Shown here piece by piece: positions 51,380 to 62,117 of a stretch of 64,000 nt of DNA. Positions within the stretch are counted from its first letter, which is position 1; each line of letters opens with the position of its first letter. The DNA lies in contig JAHDVF020001259.1 in assembly GCA_022606425.2 (NCBI GenBank), forward strand, positions 186,001 through 250,000. The letters run 5' to 3'. The translations under genes were made by a program, and so were the position numbers. This DNA comes from Lepidostoma basale (lineage: Eukaryota; Arthropoda; Insecta; Trichoptera; Lepidostomatidae). A model generated the notes under the pieces. That model was not told where the DNA came from, did not search any database, and saw nothing but the letters and a program-made list of their open reading frames with translations.

Positions 51380-51480
51380 GAAATTAAAATAAATGCATTA
51401 GAAATGGGATCTCTTAGACAAATGTGTAAAAACTGTGTTTTACGGTGTCAAATAAAAATGTAAATGAGTGCATTGCGAAT
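51380..51480 (+). mobile_element. NLR-A fragment
   Basis: INALEMGSLRQMCKN then VSNKNVNECI-like residues; both sides truncated. Confidence 0.6.
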
Positions 51481-51662
51481 TATTTCATTAGATTTTTTTT
51501 GATATTTCATTTATTTATTTTTAACATATCTAGAGCATTACAGATTTTTTTTCCAATACACTAAAGATACAAGTTAGAGATACACAATAATAAGTAATAC
51601 ATAATAGATTAATAAAAAGAGCGAGAAACATAAGATGCATGACAAATTAATAAAATAAATAT

Positions 51663-52235
51663 ACCAACTAACTAACCATCACGCCGTCTCCCCGTAGGGG
51701 TAGGAAGAAAGAATGGACTGCCACACTTTTCTTTCCTGACATATTTATCTTGCTTCCTCAACATTCATACATCGTGTCAGGCACGCACGTCGATTTCTCT
51801 GACTCCTCACATGGCCGACATTCAATATTTGATTTATTTGATCGTGCCACGTTTTCCTCGGTCTTCCTCTATTTTTGGTTCCATTTACATCGTTAGCATA
51901 TATTTTTTTTACCATTCTTTCTTCATTGTTTCTTTCGATATGTCCGAACCATCCTAATGATCCTTTCATTATTTTGTTCATAACATCATCATTCGCACTG
52001 CATTCACTTCTTATATTTTTATTCGACACTCTATCATACACAGAGTAGCCACACATTCGTCTAAGAGATCTCATTTCTACTGCATTTATTCTACTTTCAT
52101 CCTTATTTTGCCAGTTCCATGCTTCGCTTCCATACACAAGGGTCGGTACAAGAACACCATTGTGCACGGCCATTTTAGCTTATTGGATAGGTTTTTGTTC
52201 GCGATGACAACTTTCAGTGCACCATTCACTTCAGT
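51663..52235 (-). pseudogene. NLR-A reverse transcriptase C-terminus
   Basis: Frame 52173-51745: MAVHNGVLVPTLVYGSEAWN, AVEMRSLRRMCGYSVYDRVS, NDDVMNKIMKGSLGWFGHIE, VNGTKNRGRPRKTWHDQINQ, SQRNRRACLTRCMNVEEAR and one nonsense codon, then ICQERKVWQSILSSYPYGET-like end with the hairpin and aactaactaacc tail. One of the best-preserved copies. Confidence 0.85.
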
Positions 52236-52269
52236 GTTTTTAATAAAATGTATTTCATTAAATCGGAAA

Positions 52270-52533
52270 ACTTGGTTATTAATATGTATGAAAAAACGAT
52301 AGTTTTCAAGGAGTTTTATTATATTATTTATTTATGACATGTTCGCCTTTATACGGCATTATCAAAAGTAATTTGCATTATCAAAAATCATTTGATAATG
52401 TCTTAGAAGGGCGAAACATATCATACATATAAATATTATAATAAAACTTCTTGAAAACTATAGTTTTTTCATACATATTAATAATTTAATATGGAGTTTT
52501 ACATCGTTGTTCAAGAAACAATAAATAAGGAAA
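52270..52533. repeat. HH foldback (ATGTC type), both arms
   Basis: Arms of about 110 bp: atatgtatgaaaaaacgata and inverse, agttttattatattatttat and inverse. Right motif atgtcttagaagggcgaaac then atatc. The outer right end caagaaacaataaat marks the element tip. Confidence 0.8.
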
Positions 52534-52695
52534 ACTTGGCATGATCAAATCTTTCAAGTATTTAATGTCGGTCACGTGAGGAGTCTAAGAATACGACGTG
52601 CATGGATGACACGATGTATGTGTGTCAGGACAGAACAGTAAGGCGGTTATTCTTTCTGCCTACCCCTTCGGGGAGATGGCGCGATGGTTAGGTGT
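52534..52695 (+). mobile_element. NLR-A 3' end
   Basis: KTWHDQIFQVFNVGHVRSLR then RRAWMTRCMCVRTEQ; hairpin ctaccccttcggggag; stop; single gttagg tail. Confidence 0.75.
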
Positions 52696-52854
52696 TTGTA
52701 GGTGGAATATTATTTTTTTTAAACGGTGGAAAAAACTGCTTATTAGTTTGTTCTTTAAATGAAGCAAGTTGATTAACATAAGTTTTTTACTTTGTTTAAT
52801 TTTTTTTCATATTTAAATTGCTCTAAAGATTATTCAAAGAATTATTTAGAGAAT

Positions 52855-53015
52855 GCATGCGTTATGAATAAAATAATGAAAGGATCAATTAGATAGTTTG
52901 GACATATTGAAAGAATGAATAAAGAAATAATGTTAAAAAAAGGGCTATGCTAACGATGTGTACGGAACTAGAAATTGAGGAAATCCGAGGAAAACGTCAA
53001 TATGAATGTTGAGAT
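52855..53015 (+). mobile_element. NLR-A internal fragment
   Basis: VMNKIMKGSIR-FGHIERMNK then frameshifted ANDVYGTRN-GNPRKTS-YEC. 53016-53379 is AT-rich and unassigned. Confidence 0.6.
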
Positions 53016-53379
53016 TTCGCTAAAAAAATGTAGTAGATATATATTTTTTTTCTTCACAAATGCTCCTTCGAAGATTACTTCTAAGATGGCTTAGCCGTTA
53101 ATCCCGGCTTAAAGGCAAAGAAAATAAAAATATTACTCATTTTCTAAGAGTCTAAAATATCCGTAGAAACATATTCGAAATCCGCTAAGTCCGCGAATAT
53201 GGATTATTTCGGTAAAAATATATTATGCCATATAATCGCAATATATTTTTATTAAAAATGAAAATAAATTCATTAATATGAGTGAAATGTCTTGACTTAT
53301 ATACTTTCATAAAAAAGCACTTAATTTTTGTTGTGACATTATTTAAAACCCTTGTATTCTTTGTTTTTATACAACTTTA

Positions 53380-53440
53380 TTTTTTTTTTATAGAAACAGA
53401 AGGGTTTCGCTCCTGCCGAAGCTTCGTAAGGCTTACAAAA
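53380..53440 (-). repeat. HH half-element (ACCGGT type)
   Basis: Minus strand CTTACGA-A-GCTTC-GGCA-GGAGC-GAAACCC (53404-53432): core changed at one base and stem II carries a mismatch. No partner arm. Confidence 0.5.
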
Positions 53441-53467
53441 ACAAACTGAATAATTATCAGAGAAACA

Positions 53468-53630
53468 CGTCCTTGGTGGCCGAGTGGTAAGTGCTTTGAC
53501 TGCCACCCTGAAGGTCCCAGGTTCGATTCCCGGCTTTGTCACACTGTCGTTGGTCTGGCGCAGAGTTCATGTGACAATAAAACGGCGATATATTAGCTAC
53601 CTATCACATGTCATGAGAATCAATATGATA
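53468..53630 (+). mobile_element. SINE-2, full length
   Basis: tRNA-like head with A box tggccgagtgg (53477-53487) and B box ggttcgattcc (53520-53530). The body cactgtcgttggtctgg then gtgacaataaaacggcgata ends gtcatgagaatcaatat. It resembles class-II tRNA heads (Ser/Leu) but the shared body in four copies shows it is a SINE. Confidence 0.8.
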
Positions 53631-53713
53631 ACTTTACCATTTACATCGATTTGGCTCGCGCTGTTATGATGTAAAGAGCGATTAATAAAATAATAATAAT
53701 ACATAATAAATTG

Positions 53714-54212
53714 TGTTCTTCTACCGACCCTTATGTATGGAAGCGAAGCATGGAAGTGGCTAAAGAAGGATGAAAGTAGAATAAATGCAGTAGTAATGAG
53801 ATTTCTAAGACGAATGTGTGGATACTCTGTGTATGACAGGGGGTCGAATGAAAATATAAGAAGTGAATGCGGTGCGAATGAGGGTGTTATGAACAAAATA
53901 ATGAAAGGATCATTAAGATGTTTTGGACATATGGAAAGAATGAATGAAGAAAGAGTGGTAAAAAAATTAAATGTAAATGGAACCAGAAATAGAGGAAGAC
54001 TGAGGAAAACGTGGCACGATCAAATAAATCAAATATTGAATGTCGGCCATGTGAGGAGTCAGAGAAACCGACGCGCGTGCATGACACGATGTATAAATGC
54101 TGAGGAAGCGAGAGAAATATGTCAGGAAAGGAAAGTGTGGCAAGTCCATTTTTATTTTTGCCTACTCCTTCGGGGAGACGGCATGATGGGTAGTTAGTTA
54201 GTTAGTTTTAGC
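53714..54212 (+). pseudogene. NLR-A reverse transcriptase C-terminus
   Basis: Open frame 53733-54197: MYGSEAWKWLKKDESRINAV, RRMCGYSVYDRGSNENIRSE, MNKIMKGSLRCFGHMERMNE, GTRNRGRLRKTWHDQINQIL, RSQRNRRACMTRCINAEEAR, EICQERKVWQ. One inserted base near 54142 shifts the last 15 residues. Hairpin ctactccttcggggag and gttagttagttagtt tail at 54194-54208. Confidence 0.85.
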
Positions 54213-54329
54213 ATTTAATAGTACCTTAGCAAGACGAAACATTTTATTCCCAAAATTGGCATTTTCAGCAAAAGTCTTAGCAGCATTAACTATGTCGTGA
54301 AATACAATATTAATATAAATTCACTAAAA

Positions 54330-54600
54330 CATACATTTTAGTTTATTGTTTTGGCCGAAACACTATGATACTTTTATAACTGTTTAATTAACAACACTGT
54401 TATAATGTCACAATATTTTTATTACACACTTTTTGAGAATGTAGTGACAGCTATTTCGCCAACCGATGTTGGCATAATCAGATATCGGATGGCGAAACAC
54501 CTGTGGCGACATTCTCTAAAAGAGTATCATAAAAAAATGTGAAATTATATAATATAAATAGTGTTGTAAATTAAAAAATTAAAAAAGTATCATAGTGTAT
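54330..54600. repeat. HH foldback (ACAGCTGT type)
   Basis: Left boundary block ttggccgaaacactatgata (54351-54370). Arms ctttttgagaatgtagtgac and cgacattctctaaaagagta. The plus motif is mostly deleted; the minus motif is entered separately. 54213-54329 holds a faint HH remnant (cgaaacattttattccc). Confidence 0.75.
54446..54485 (-). ncRNA. Hammerhead-ribozyme-like motif
   Basis: Minus strand CTGATTA (54475-54481; G8 position changed), unpaired T, stem II GCCAAC/GTTGGC with loop ATCG, GAAA, then TAGCTGT (one change from CAGCTGT) and C. Stem II is perfect. Confidence 0.45.
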
Positions 54601-55206
54601 ATAGGTTCCCAAATAGGGCCCACTTCGGGAACCTAAGCTCTAGAACATAAATAGGGAATAAAAGTTTCAGACATTTTCAAAAGATTCAAAAAATATATTC
54701 GTTAACAAAACTTCCGTTACAGTTAGTCGCCATAGAACCTATTGAATAAATACGAAGTATTAACATCCACAAAACTGATAACTGTGCATTTTAAAACTGT
54801 AAAACAACAGATAATTAATGAGTTAAATGTATATAAATCTGGTAAGAACGTTTAACACCTTTAACTCGGAAAAAAGTAGCATCATAATAGTTTTTTATAT
54901 ATAAAAAAGTTTTAAGTGTAAAATATAGCATTGAAATAAATAGACAAAAAGTGTTTATGAAATAAAATAAATAATGCCAATTAATTTTTTTTTTATTTAA
55001 TTTTACACGCTAATCGAAATCTATAACTATGTTTTACTGAAACGTAATAAACGTGAAAATAAAAAAAAAAACGCTTTTGATAAATTATTTTCAAAAAAGC
55101 ACGAAATTCCGGTGTCAACTCTGTAAATTCATGAACAAAATCTAAATTTATTTCAAAATAATTTTTAAAAAACCAAAGAGTTAATAACCAAATTTAGAAT
55201 TTTCAT
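54601..55206. other. AT-rich unassigned stretch
   Basis: Contains gggcccacttcgggaaccta near 54617. No gene, no repeat match noticed. Confidence 0.25.
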
Positions 55207-55345
55207 ATTTATTGTTTCTTGAACAATGGAGTAAAAATCCATATCAAATAATTAATACGAATGAAAACGTCTGTTATCTAGAAGTTTTTTTATAATTTAT
55301 GCAAATGACATTCCCATAAATTAAAATAAAACTTCTATAACTGTC
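55207..55345. repeat. HH foldback (ATGTC type), collapsed centre
   Basis: tttattgtttcttgaacaat to gaagtttttttataatttat, then directly acattcccataaattaaa; the hairpin motifs between the arms are deleted. Confidence 0.7.
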
Positions 55346-55399
55346 ATGTTAGATGCAAAATATCATAGTACGAAACGATTTACCGCGTGTTTAATATCT

Positions 55400-55700
55400 T
55401 CTTTTTCTTCAAGTGCCCTGTCGGGTCCCCCTAAAGTTGGCGATCACCTCGGCGAACATGTCCCTGTCCTGCGCCGCTTGAAATAGCTCCTCCACACTTC
55501 GGATGCCGGTCCACTCCCTCACGTTTTGCAGCCAGGACATTTGTCTCCTAGCGGGCCCTCGGCGTCCCTCAATTTTCCCCTCCAATATCAGTTGGAGAAG
55601 GTGGTACTTTTCCCCACGCAGTATTTTTATTTATAAACATACAATAGTTACATTGTATTCCCATGAGTAGAAGATCTTTCGAACTTTGATAGTTGATAAC
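55400..55700 (-). mobile_element. RTE-C C-terminus, interrupted
   Basis: Complement of the 13242 copy: C-terminal GDPTGH-like end, MFAEVIANF, LQNVREWTGIRSVEEL, GRRGPARRQMSW, KYHLLQLILEG (55402-55622). A 43-bp AT-rich insert (55623-55665) separates it from NYQSSKDLLL-like residues (55666-55700). Confidence 0.75.
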
Positions 55701-55889
55701 AGTTAATTTAACAGTTCAATATAAAAACATTTAAATAAAATTAAAATATTTTAAATATAAAAATATAAAATAATAAAACACATCGTATTTAACCACGGTA
55801 TGGTTATTATAATTGATGCCAACTAATTTCGCTCAAACCCAAGCTTCAATAGAACAATATAATAACTGTTGAAACTAGTTGGCATCAAT

Positions 55890-56060
55890 TGGCGACCTTC
55901 GTGGTGGTAAGAGCTCCGACTTCCATTCTCAAGGTCCCGGGTTCGATTCCCGGCGATGGCAGTGTGATTGTTACACTGTCATTGGTCTGGTGTAGAATTC
56001 ACGTGGCAATAAAATGGCGATAGATTGGCTACCTATCACATGTCATGAGAATCAATATAA
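55890..56060 (+). mobile_element. SINE-2, A box deleted
   Basis: Head shortened around gcgaccttcgtggtggtaag; B box ggttcgattcccgg (55940-55953); body and end atgtcatgagaatcaatata intact. 55701-55889 includes an inverted pair gttggcatcaattg/aattgatgccaac... at 55813 and 55878. Confidence 0.75.
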
Positions 56061-56680
56061 TAGCTAAAATAAATTGTATACATTAATTGGGTTCAAACGA
56101 CCTGTTGTATAGGTACGAGGATAAAAAATAATAAATAATAAATTAATAAAAATTATAATAACCATATCGTGAATAAATACAAACTGTTTTGTTATTTAAT
56201 TTATATAAGTTATATATTTTATTTTATATTTGACCAGACATTCATTTGTGTCAATACTAGAGATTGATTTGCAGCAAAGTCTATAAATATCTTTGTTGGT
56301 TCCTTGGATGCCATTTACGCCTTTTTCCACCAGATTATTTATTAGAATAAACCGAATTTTCGTATTAAGCGTCTACGCGTTAAACAATTTCTACTGTACA
56401 CAATGAAGATAAATTTTAAACACATTGACATCATTTAAAATATAACAGGTAAGTTACTGTATATATTTTCTTTGGGAATAATACAAATGGTTCTCTTAGA
56501 AAATCTTAAGTTATGTTTTACGGTCCATTCTGATTCTTTAGTGAACGTCATAAATCATTTTGAAAAATGTTAAATCCCTAACATAGCAAACTAAACTAAA
56601 CAAAAAGTGTTAGATAAAATATTGTTCTCTCTAACAACACAACACAGAGTATTCTAATTTTAAATATATCAATATATAAC

Positions 56681-56851
56681 AGCGACCTTCATGGCAGATT
56701 GGCAAGAGTAATGACTGCCACACTGAAGGTCCCGGATTCGATTCCCGGAGATGGCAGTATAATTTTCACATTGTCTTCGGTCTGGTGTAGAATTCACGTG
56801 ACAATAAAACAGCGATAGATTAGCTTATTATTACATGTCATGAGAATCAAT
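56681..56851 (+). mobile_element. SINE-2, full length
   Basis: Head cagcgaccttcatggcagat, B box ggattcgattcccgg, body tcggtctggtgtagaattca, end catgtcatgagaatcaatag. 56061-56680 is AT-rich and unassigned. Confidence 0.75.
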
Positions 56852-57003
56852 AGTATACAAATGTGGAAAGCAACAGGAAACTACCACGTTAAAAAGTGCC
56901 CTAGTGGCAACATAAGAACCAGCAAAAATGTTACACTTTGCGGCAAACGAATCCATTGAATTGAATCTAAAGAAGAAGACAAAGCGTGTTCAATCTACTC
57001 GTA

Positions 57004-57150
57004 ATTAATATGAATGAAAACATCTGTTTTCTAGTTTTATTGTAATTTATGGGAAAGACATGTATCGCCCGTCTTAGGCATTATAAAATATGACAATGCC
57101 TTTGAAATGCGAAAAATGATATTTCCATAAATTACAATTAAATTATTGAT
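57004..57150. repeat. HH foldback (ATGTC type), decayed
   Basis: atgaatgaaaacatctgttt, gacatgtatcgcccgtctta, then aatgcctttgaaatgcgaaa. Both cores mutated. 56852-57003 unassigned. Confidence 0.65.
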
Positions 57151-57244
57151 GGTTAAAGTATTAGTTTTGTTAAACTCCGCTATAATTTTTTAACAAAATA
57201 GTCCATTGTTCTGAAACACTAAGATACTTCAACATTATTAAGTA

Positions 57245-57690
57245 TTATAATAATTAAATAAAAAGATGTTTTTAACTACTTCCACTTTTGTCTTTATTTC
57301 AACAATGATCGGTTGCGCCAGGCTCGCTGGCATCGACAGACAGGTGACACTATTGCAAATCAAGTCCATTAATATACACACAGATCTGGGGTGGTAAACA
57401 TAATTCTATACAAAACTTTACTGAATTTAAATATTGTTATTATTCCAGAAGATTCATATTCAATACAATGGATTTTAAATGTAATACCAATATTTGAATT
57501 TTACATAAATATTTTTGATTATTTTTGTATAGAATCATGTTTACCACCCCTGATCTGTATGTATTTAAAGGACTCGGTTTGCAACAGTGTCACCAGTCTG
57601 TCGATGCCAGGTAGCCTGACGAAAACGGTCGCTGCCGAAATAAAGACAAAAGTAGAAGTAGTTAAAAAAAAGATAGATTTATTTAATTAT
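57245..57690. repeat. HH foldback (ACCGGT, CTGTCGA type), largest copy
   Basis: Arms of about 170 bp: tttttaactacttccacttt and inverse (57655-57674 region), gtttaccacccctgatctg and inverse, agaatcatgtttaccacccc and inverse. The 103-residue plus frame that crosses it (57391-57702) is fortuitous. The centre 57420-57520 is AT-rich. Confidence 0.8.
57594..57634 (+). ncRNA. Hammerhead-ribozyme-like motif, CTGTCGA variant
   Basis: Stem I CAGT (57594-57597) pairs with GCTG (57631-57634; one G-T). Core CTGTCGA (57598-57604), unpaired T, stem II GCCAGG/CCTGAC with one mismatch and loop TAG, GAAA (57621-57624), then ACGGTC, one base from ACCGGTC. Confidence 0.45.
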
Positions 57691-57749
57691 TATTTAAAAT
57701 GAACTTCCATCAAGAGATTTTAGTAAAATCATTTGATATTATGATTTTA

Positions 57750-58000
57750 ACTAACTAACTAACCATCACGCCGTCTCCCCGAAAGGGTAGGCGGAAAGAA
57801 TGGACTACCACACTTTAATCGATGCGGCACTCTATTCTTCTCTTTTCGCCATCGCGAGAGACGCGGTGTGATGGGTTGCGAACCTCATCGCCACCAAAAG
57901 GCATCTCCCGCGCACACTTCGATCGTTCAACGTCTACATAATAAATCTTAAACAAATTATCTGAAATACAATGATATAAAATAAAATAACAAAAAAAAAT
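57750..58000 (-). mobile_element. NC-B 3' half
   Basis: aactaactaacc tail, hairpin ctccccgaaagggtaggc, GC block, and aataaatcttaaacaaatta; nearly identical to 3430-3680. Confidence 0.75.
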
Positions 58001-58057
58001 AATTGAATTTATTTATTATATAAATTAATTTATAATAAAACCATTAAACAGTAGCGT

Positions 58058-58165
58058 TTACTTTCATAAATCAATTATAAAGCTTCTAGAAAACAGACAT
58101 TTTCATTCGTATTAATTATTTAAAATGAAGTTTTACATCATGGTTCAAGAAACAATAAACAAAAA
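58058..58165 (+). repeat. HH half-element (ATGTC type)
   Basis: Right arm only: aagcttctagaaaacagaca, attattt...aaaatgaagttttacatca, ending at the caagaaacaataaac tip. Confidence 0.65.
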
Positions 58166-58199
58166 TATTCAACATTCACGAAATTAGTCGATGAAAATT

Positions 58200-58580
58200 A
58201 AACTCTTTTGTTTTTTTTTCATATTTTTACCTCGCGCGTCAAGTGTCGCCGCCTCGCCCTGGGCGGAAGTGTTGCCGCTACGGTAAAAAAAAAACGGTCA
58301 TTATGCAAAACTTCGATGACAGACCAAAAAGAGGCTGATTTGCATAATGGCCGGACAAGCCATTCGGCCCGCACCGGGGACACGGACAAAACTGCTTCAT
58401 TACAAGAGAGTAATCGTATAAAGAAGATCGGTGGACTCTCCGCCAACAATGGACCGTCACGCAACGGAGGTTTTAACACTCATCCAGTTTAAATTTGCAC
58501 CACTTAAAGATTCTACAATCTTACGTAACGCTTATTTTATACAGCGAATTCTCCATAACATGTTAAGACACTGACAAGTA
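58200..58580. other. GC-rich unique block
   Basis: CpG-rich at 58230-58290 and 58350-58400 (ccgccctgggcgg-like). Opposed frames of 94 (+) and 86 (-) residues overlap and neither shows a domain. Possible regulatory or exon-adjacent DNA. Confidence 0.3.
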
Positions 58581-58611
58581 ATTAATAAGAATGAAAACGT
58601 ATATTTCTTCT

Positions 58612-58930
58612 ATATTCGCCTTCACTTTGTATTGTAGATTCATATTTGAATAAATATTAGTACATGATTTAATTGTATCTCAATAGAGACGAAGATGCAA
58701 ATTGGAAACTGAATATGGTTGATCAAGGTGTTTACAGGACTTATGACATGTCATTGGTTGGGTTAAGCGCACGCTTAATGTAATTACAACATGCCCCATT
58801 CCACCTTTGTTTATGACCATGCATGACAAATTTTTGGAAGCTGTATATATGTTAAAGTCCTATATCAGATTTCACATGTCAGTTTCAATGTGCCATCTAT
58901 GAAGATTTTGATTACATATGTTAATCTTTT
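58612..58930 (+). repeat. R-family copy with upstream shared block
   Basis: 58612-58657 is the inverse of 7430-7477 and 60584-60630. From 58668 the R body (gagacgaagatgcaaattgg to tttgattacatatgttaatc) follows. Confidence 0.7.
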
Positions 58931-59099
58931 TAAGATTACTCTACATAATCTACAAACTAACGCCATCTATGGAGATTTATTTTTATTAAGCATTAAGCAG
59001 ACCTTTTTAACTTTAACTATAAATATTAGTACATTTAGTATTACAACACTTTATTGCACGTATCGTATCTTCTTCTTTCGGTGCGGTGTCAGCAGAGGC

Positions 59100-59334
59100 G
59101 GTACTCTCATAGAAACTCAGAAGCCCGGCTTGCGTAAGAAATTTTGAATCAGAACCTCCTCTGGCTTACAAAAGTTCAGCTCTTGTGGCTATTCCTCTTA
59201 CTTCTGATGGGAACATTGTTGGAAAGTGATTTGGTGGGTTGTTTGTTTATGCGGGGGCATGATTACTTAGATTTGGGGGTTTTGATTCAAAATTTCTTAC
59301 GCAAGCCGGGCTTCTGGACTTCTATGGGAGTACC
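59100..59334. repeat. 51-bp inverted repeat with 133-bp spacer
   Basis: Left arm 59100-59150 (ggtactctcatagaa..., cccggcttgcgtaagaaat) and right arm 59284-59334 match at 47 of 51 positions. No hammerhead core and no TA or known transposon tip was recognised. Confidence 0.85.
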
Positions 59335-59939
59335 GCCACAGGGTGTCAGGTCTCCCAACGTCCCAATATGGATCGTATACATACGAGTACGATCAAATAA
59401 CTTGTTAAATAATATACATACATGTGAAAAGCAATGAGAAACTATCAGTTTAAATGCACAAGTGGCAAGATGTCTTTGCAGCAAAACCAATCCCTCGGAT
59501 TGAAACATAAAAAAAAGTTATTAAGTTTCGTAAAAAAATCTGTAACTGTATTCATTGTAATGTATAAGTTTATTAAAATAAAGATATCAAAGAATCCACA
59601 AAGAGAATTCAGTAAAAAGAAAATTAATTTAAAAACTGACTTTGGAATACTTTTTTTTTTATTATTTCATTCGGAAAACTCGCTCCCGTCAACTTTTATA
59701 AGAAAACCATATCGCCGTGGAGGCAGACCCGGGATGTGCAACTTTCCTAAGTGACGTCATCACTCAGTGGCGTGCGGTGACACTTTTATGAAAATCCAAG
59801 TCAAAAATGTCATCTCAAATCTTCTGAACAACTTTATATTTGCAGATGATGGAATAAGATAATACATTTTATATGAGACTTTGTGGAATTCGTTCATTTA
59901 CCAACAAGTTAAATTGTTGATATACTAAGATTTTTTTCC
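59335..59939. other. Unassigned stretch
   Basis: A 106-residue plus frame (59434-59754) is Lys-rich and unrecognised. No repeat match noticed. Confidence 0.25.
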
Positions 59940-60380
59940 TTCATAATATAAAAAATCTTGTGATAACATTTTGAAGTTCTTGCTGATGTTGGATTATTTT
60001 AAGTGCCTTATTACAGTTAATAAAAATAACGGTGAATGCGTGGAATATAAATTAAATAAACACAAAAGTCCGGATCGTCCAGCTGACATGTGCACCATAA
60101 AAAATAGCATTAAGGGTTAAGATTTTTTTATTTGTTATTCTAGTTGATATCATTGTATTCTTTATATAATTTGTTTAAGATTTATTTTGTGGACGTTGGA
60201 GAATCAAAGTGTGCGCGGGAGATGCCCATTGGTAGCGATGAGGTTCGCATCACATCACACCGTGTCTCCCGCGGGGGCAAAACGAGAAGGATGGAGTACC
60301 GCATCTGTTAAAGTGTGACAGCCGATTCTTTCTGCCTACCCCCTCGGAGAGACGGCGTGATGGTTAGTTAGTTATCATTT
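59940..60380 (+). mobile_element. NC-B 3' part
   Basis: ttgaagttcttgctgatgtt, aaaataacggtgaatgcgtgg, GC block at 60195-60280, hairpin ctaccccctcggagag and ggttagttagtta tail (60362-60374). Confidence 0.75.
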
Positions 60381-60519
60381 TAGTGTGATATATTAATGTG
60401 ACTTTTTATTTATTTACATATGAACATGTGTTTTATATACGATAAAACATTTAAGGTCTAAATACGGCAGAGAAGTATGCATAGAATTATTTTAATTTCG
60501 TACATTGAAAAAGGTTATA

Positions 60520-60800
60520 ACTAAAACATGTCTGCGATAAGTGAAAAAAAGTGTGGTAATACTATGTAGAGTTATATTTATTCAAATATGAATCCACAAT
60601 ACAAAGTGAAGGCGAATATAGAAGAAATTCGAAGTGCAAGTGTTGCTACGAATGCCAAAATGTCCAAAAACATTTGATTAAAAATCTGTAGATTGAAAAA
60701 GTTATGTTATAACCGAAACATGTCTGTGATAAGCGAAATAAAGTGTTGTAATACTTACAATAAATGCAGTTATATTTATTTAAATATTTCTGGCACAATT
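60520..60800. repeat. Direct pair of hairpin-like repeats
   Basis: 60525-60600 and 60700-60785 share ggttataac(t/c)(a/g)aaacatgtct, a gataagtgaaa/gataagcgaaa block and gttatatttattcaaata. Related to 7025-7400. gttataac forms a short stem directly before cGAAACATGTC in the second copy. Confidence 0.55.
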
Positions 60801-61084
60801 TATTTTTATTTCAACTTTGTAATTGTAAATAGATATTGACAATATATAACCATGTTTTAATATTTGAAGAAACTACAATATTATGGAAGAGGGGCGAAGG
60901 ATTTTTTTTCCAGGGCAGTGGTCCGGAAAGGGTTGGGAACCTTTGAATCATTTACTGTTTTGATAAATAATAAATATAAGAATGATCAATCAAAACGTAA
61001 AAATATGTAGTATTTTTTTGTGTAAAATATGCTTTATAACAAGTTTCTCGTACGGTCATGACGGAAGCCAACGATATGCACGCG

Positions 61085-61640
61085 GAGTTGTAACACAGAG
61101 TTCAAAAAGGTCTACGAGCTGCAGCCTCCTTGCGAACGTTCCTAAAGTCCAAGCTTCTATCCAGAAACACCAAGCTGCGTATTTACAACACCATTTTCAA
61201 GCCAGTGGTGACATATGCTTCTGAGTCATGGACAAAGAATCTACGGGTTTGAGAATAGAATACTTAGAATTATCCTGGGACCCAGATCCGATGTTGCAGC
61301 GAGAACTTGGCAAACGATCAACCAAGAGATCCGTACGATGACCCAGCAGCCCCTTATAACGAGCACCGTAAGAGCCATTCGCCTAGCATGGATTGGGCAC
61401 GTATGCCAAGCCGAAGAGACCAGAGCAATCAAGACCCTGTACGCGTTTAGACCGACTGGAGTAAGACCTCTAGGAAGGCCTAGACAGCGCCTATTGGACA
61501 ATGTTCTGGCTGATCTGGCTAGGTTGAGCGAATCGGACTGCTGGGAGCAAAAGGCGCAGGATCGAGGAGCTTGGCGAAAAATCATCGAGGAGGCTTAAAC
61601 TCTTCAAGAGTTGTATGGCCATAGGAATTAAGTAAGTAAC
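61085..61640 (+). pseudogene. RTE-F reverse transcriptase C-terminus
   Basis: Upstream frame: RVQKGLRAAASLRTFLKSKL, LSRNTKLRIYNTIFKPVVTY then ASESWTKN. After a shift near 61245: FENRILRIILGPRSDVAART (an insert relative to the 43150 copy), NQEIRTMTQQPLITSTVRAI, RLAWIGHVCQAEETRAIKTL, TGVRPLGRPRQRLLDNVLAD, SDCWEQKAQDRGAWRKIIEE, stop at 61596. Tail aagtaagtaac at 61630-61640. Confidence 0.85.
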
Positions 61641-62117
61641 AAGTTTTAACAGCATGCTTCCGAGATTTCAATGATTGTGCACGGACGCCTATGCAGCATC
61701 TGATTACTTAGCGCGATATCGAGCCACCCCCCTTTGAATATTAACATTACTACAATATTGACTAAAGTAAAAGTCCAAAGAAATAACTAGATATCTTCTT
61801 TTGCATTTTTCAAACTTTCTAGAATTATACTGGTTATCCCGCTGTACGCGACCAGTTACACGACTATGAGAATTGCGAACATTATTGTAATGAAAAAATT
61901 ATATTCGTTTCGTTTACTTTGCAACTTGACGTGGAACAAAAAACTTGAATATTGAGAGCGGTCATAAGCAAGATGAGTTAATTAATCTGCTAGTAATTAT
62001 AAATGAACCACTTACTTCTATTAGTCCGTGTGAAAGTAAAATGCGAAAAAACGACGACTCGTGTTCGCGGGACACATGAGTAAACATCAATATAAGAATA
62101 TCTTGTGTATTTATAAC

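Noticed and set aside
53468..53545. Genuine tRNA-Ser or tRNA-Leu gene
   Set aside because: No acceptor pairing, and the same body follows in four copies; SINE-2.
57391..57702. 103-residue open frame
   Set aside because: It runs across both arms of an HH foldback; the residues derive from the inverted repeat.
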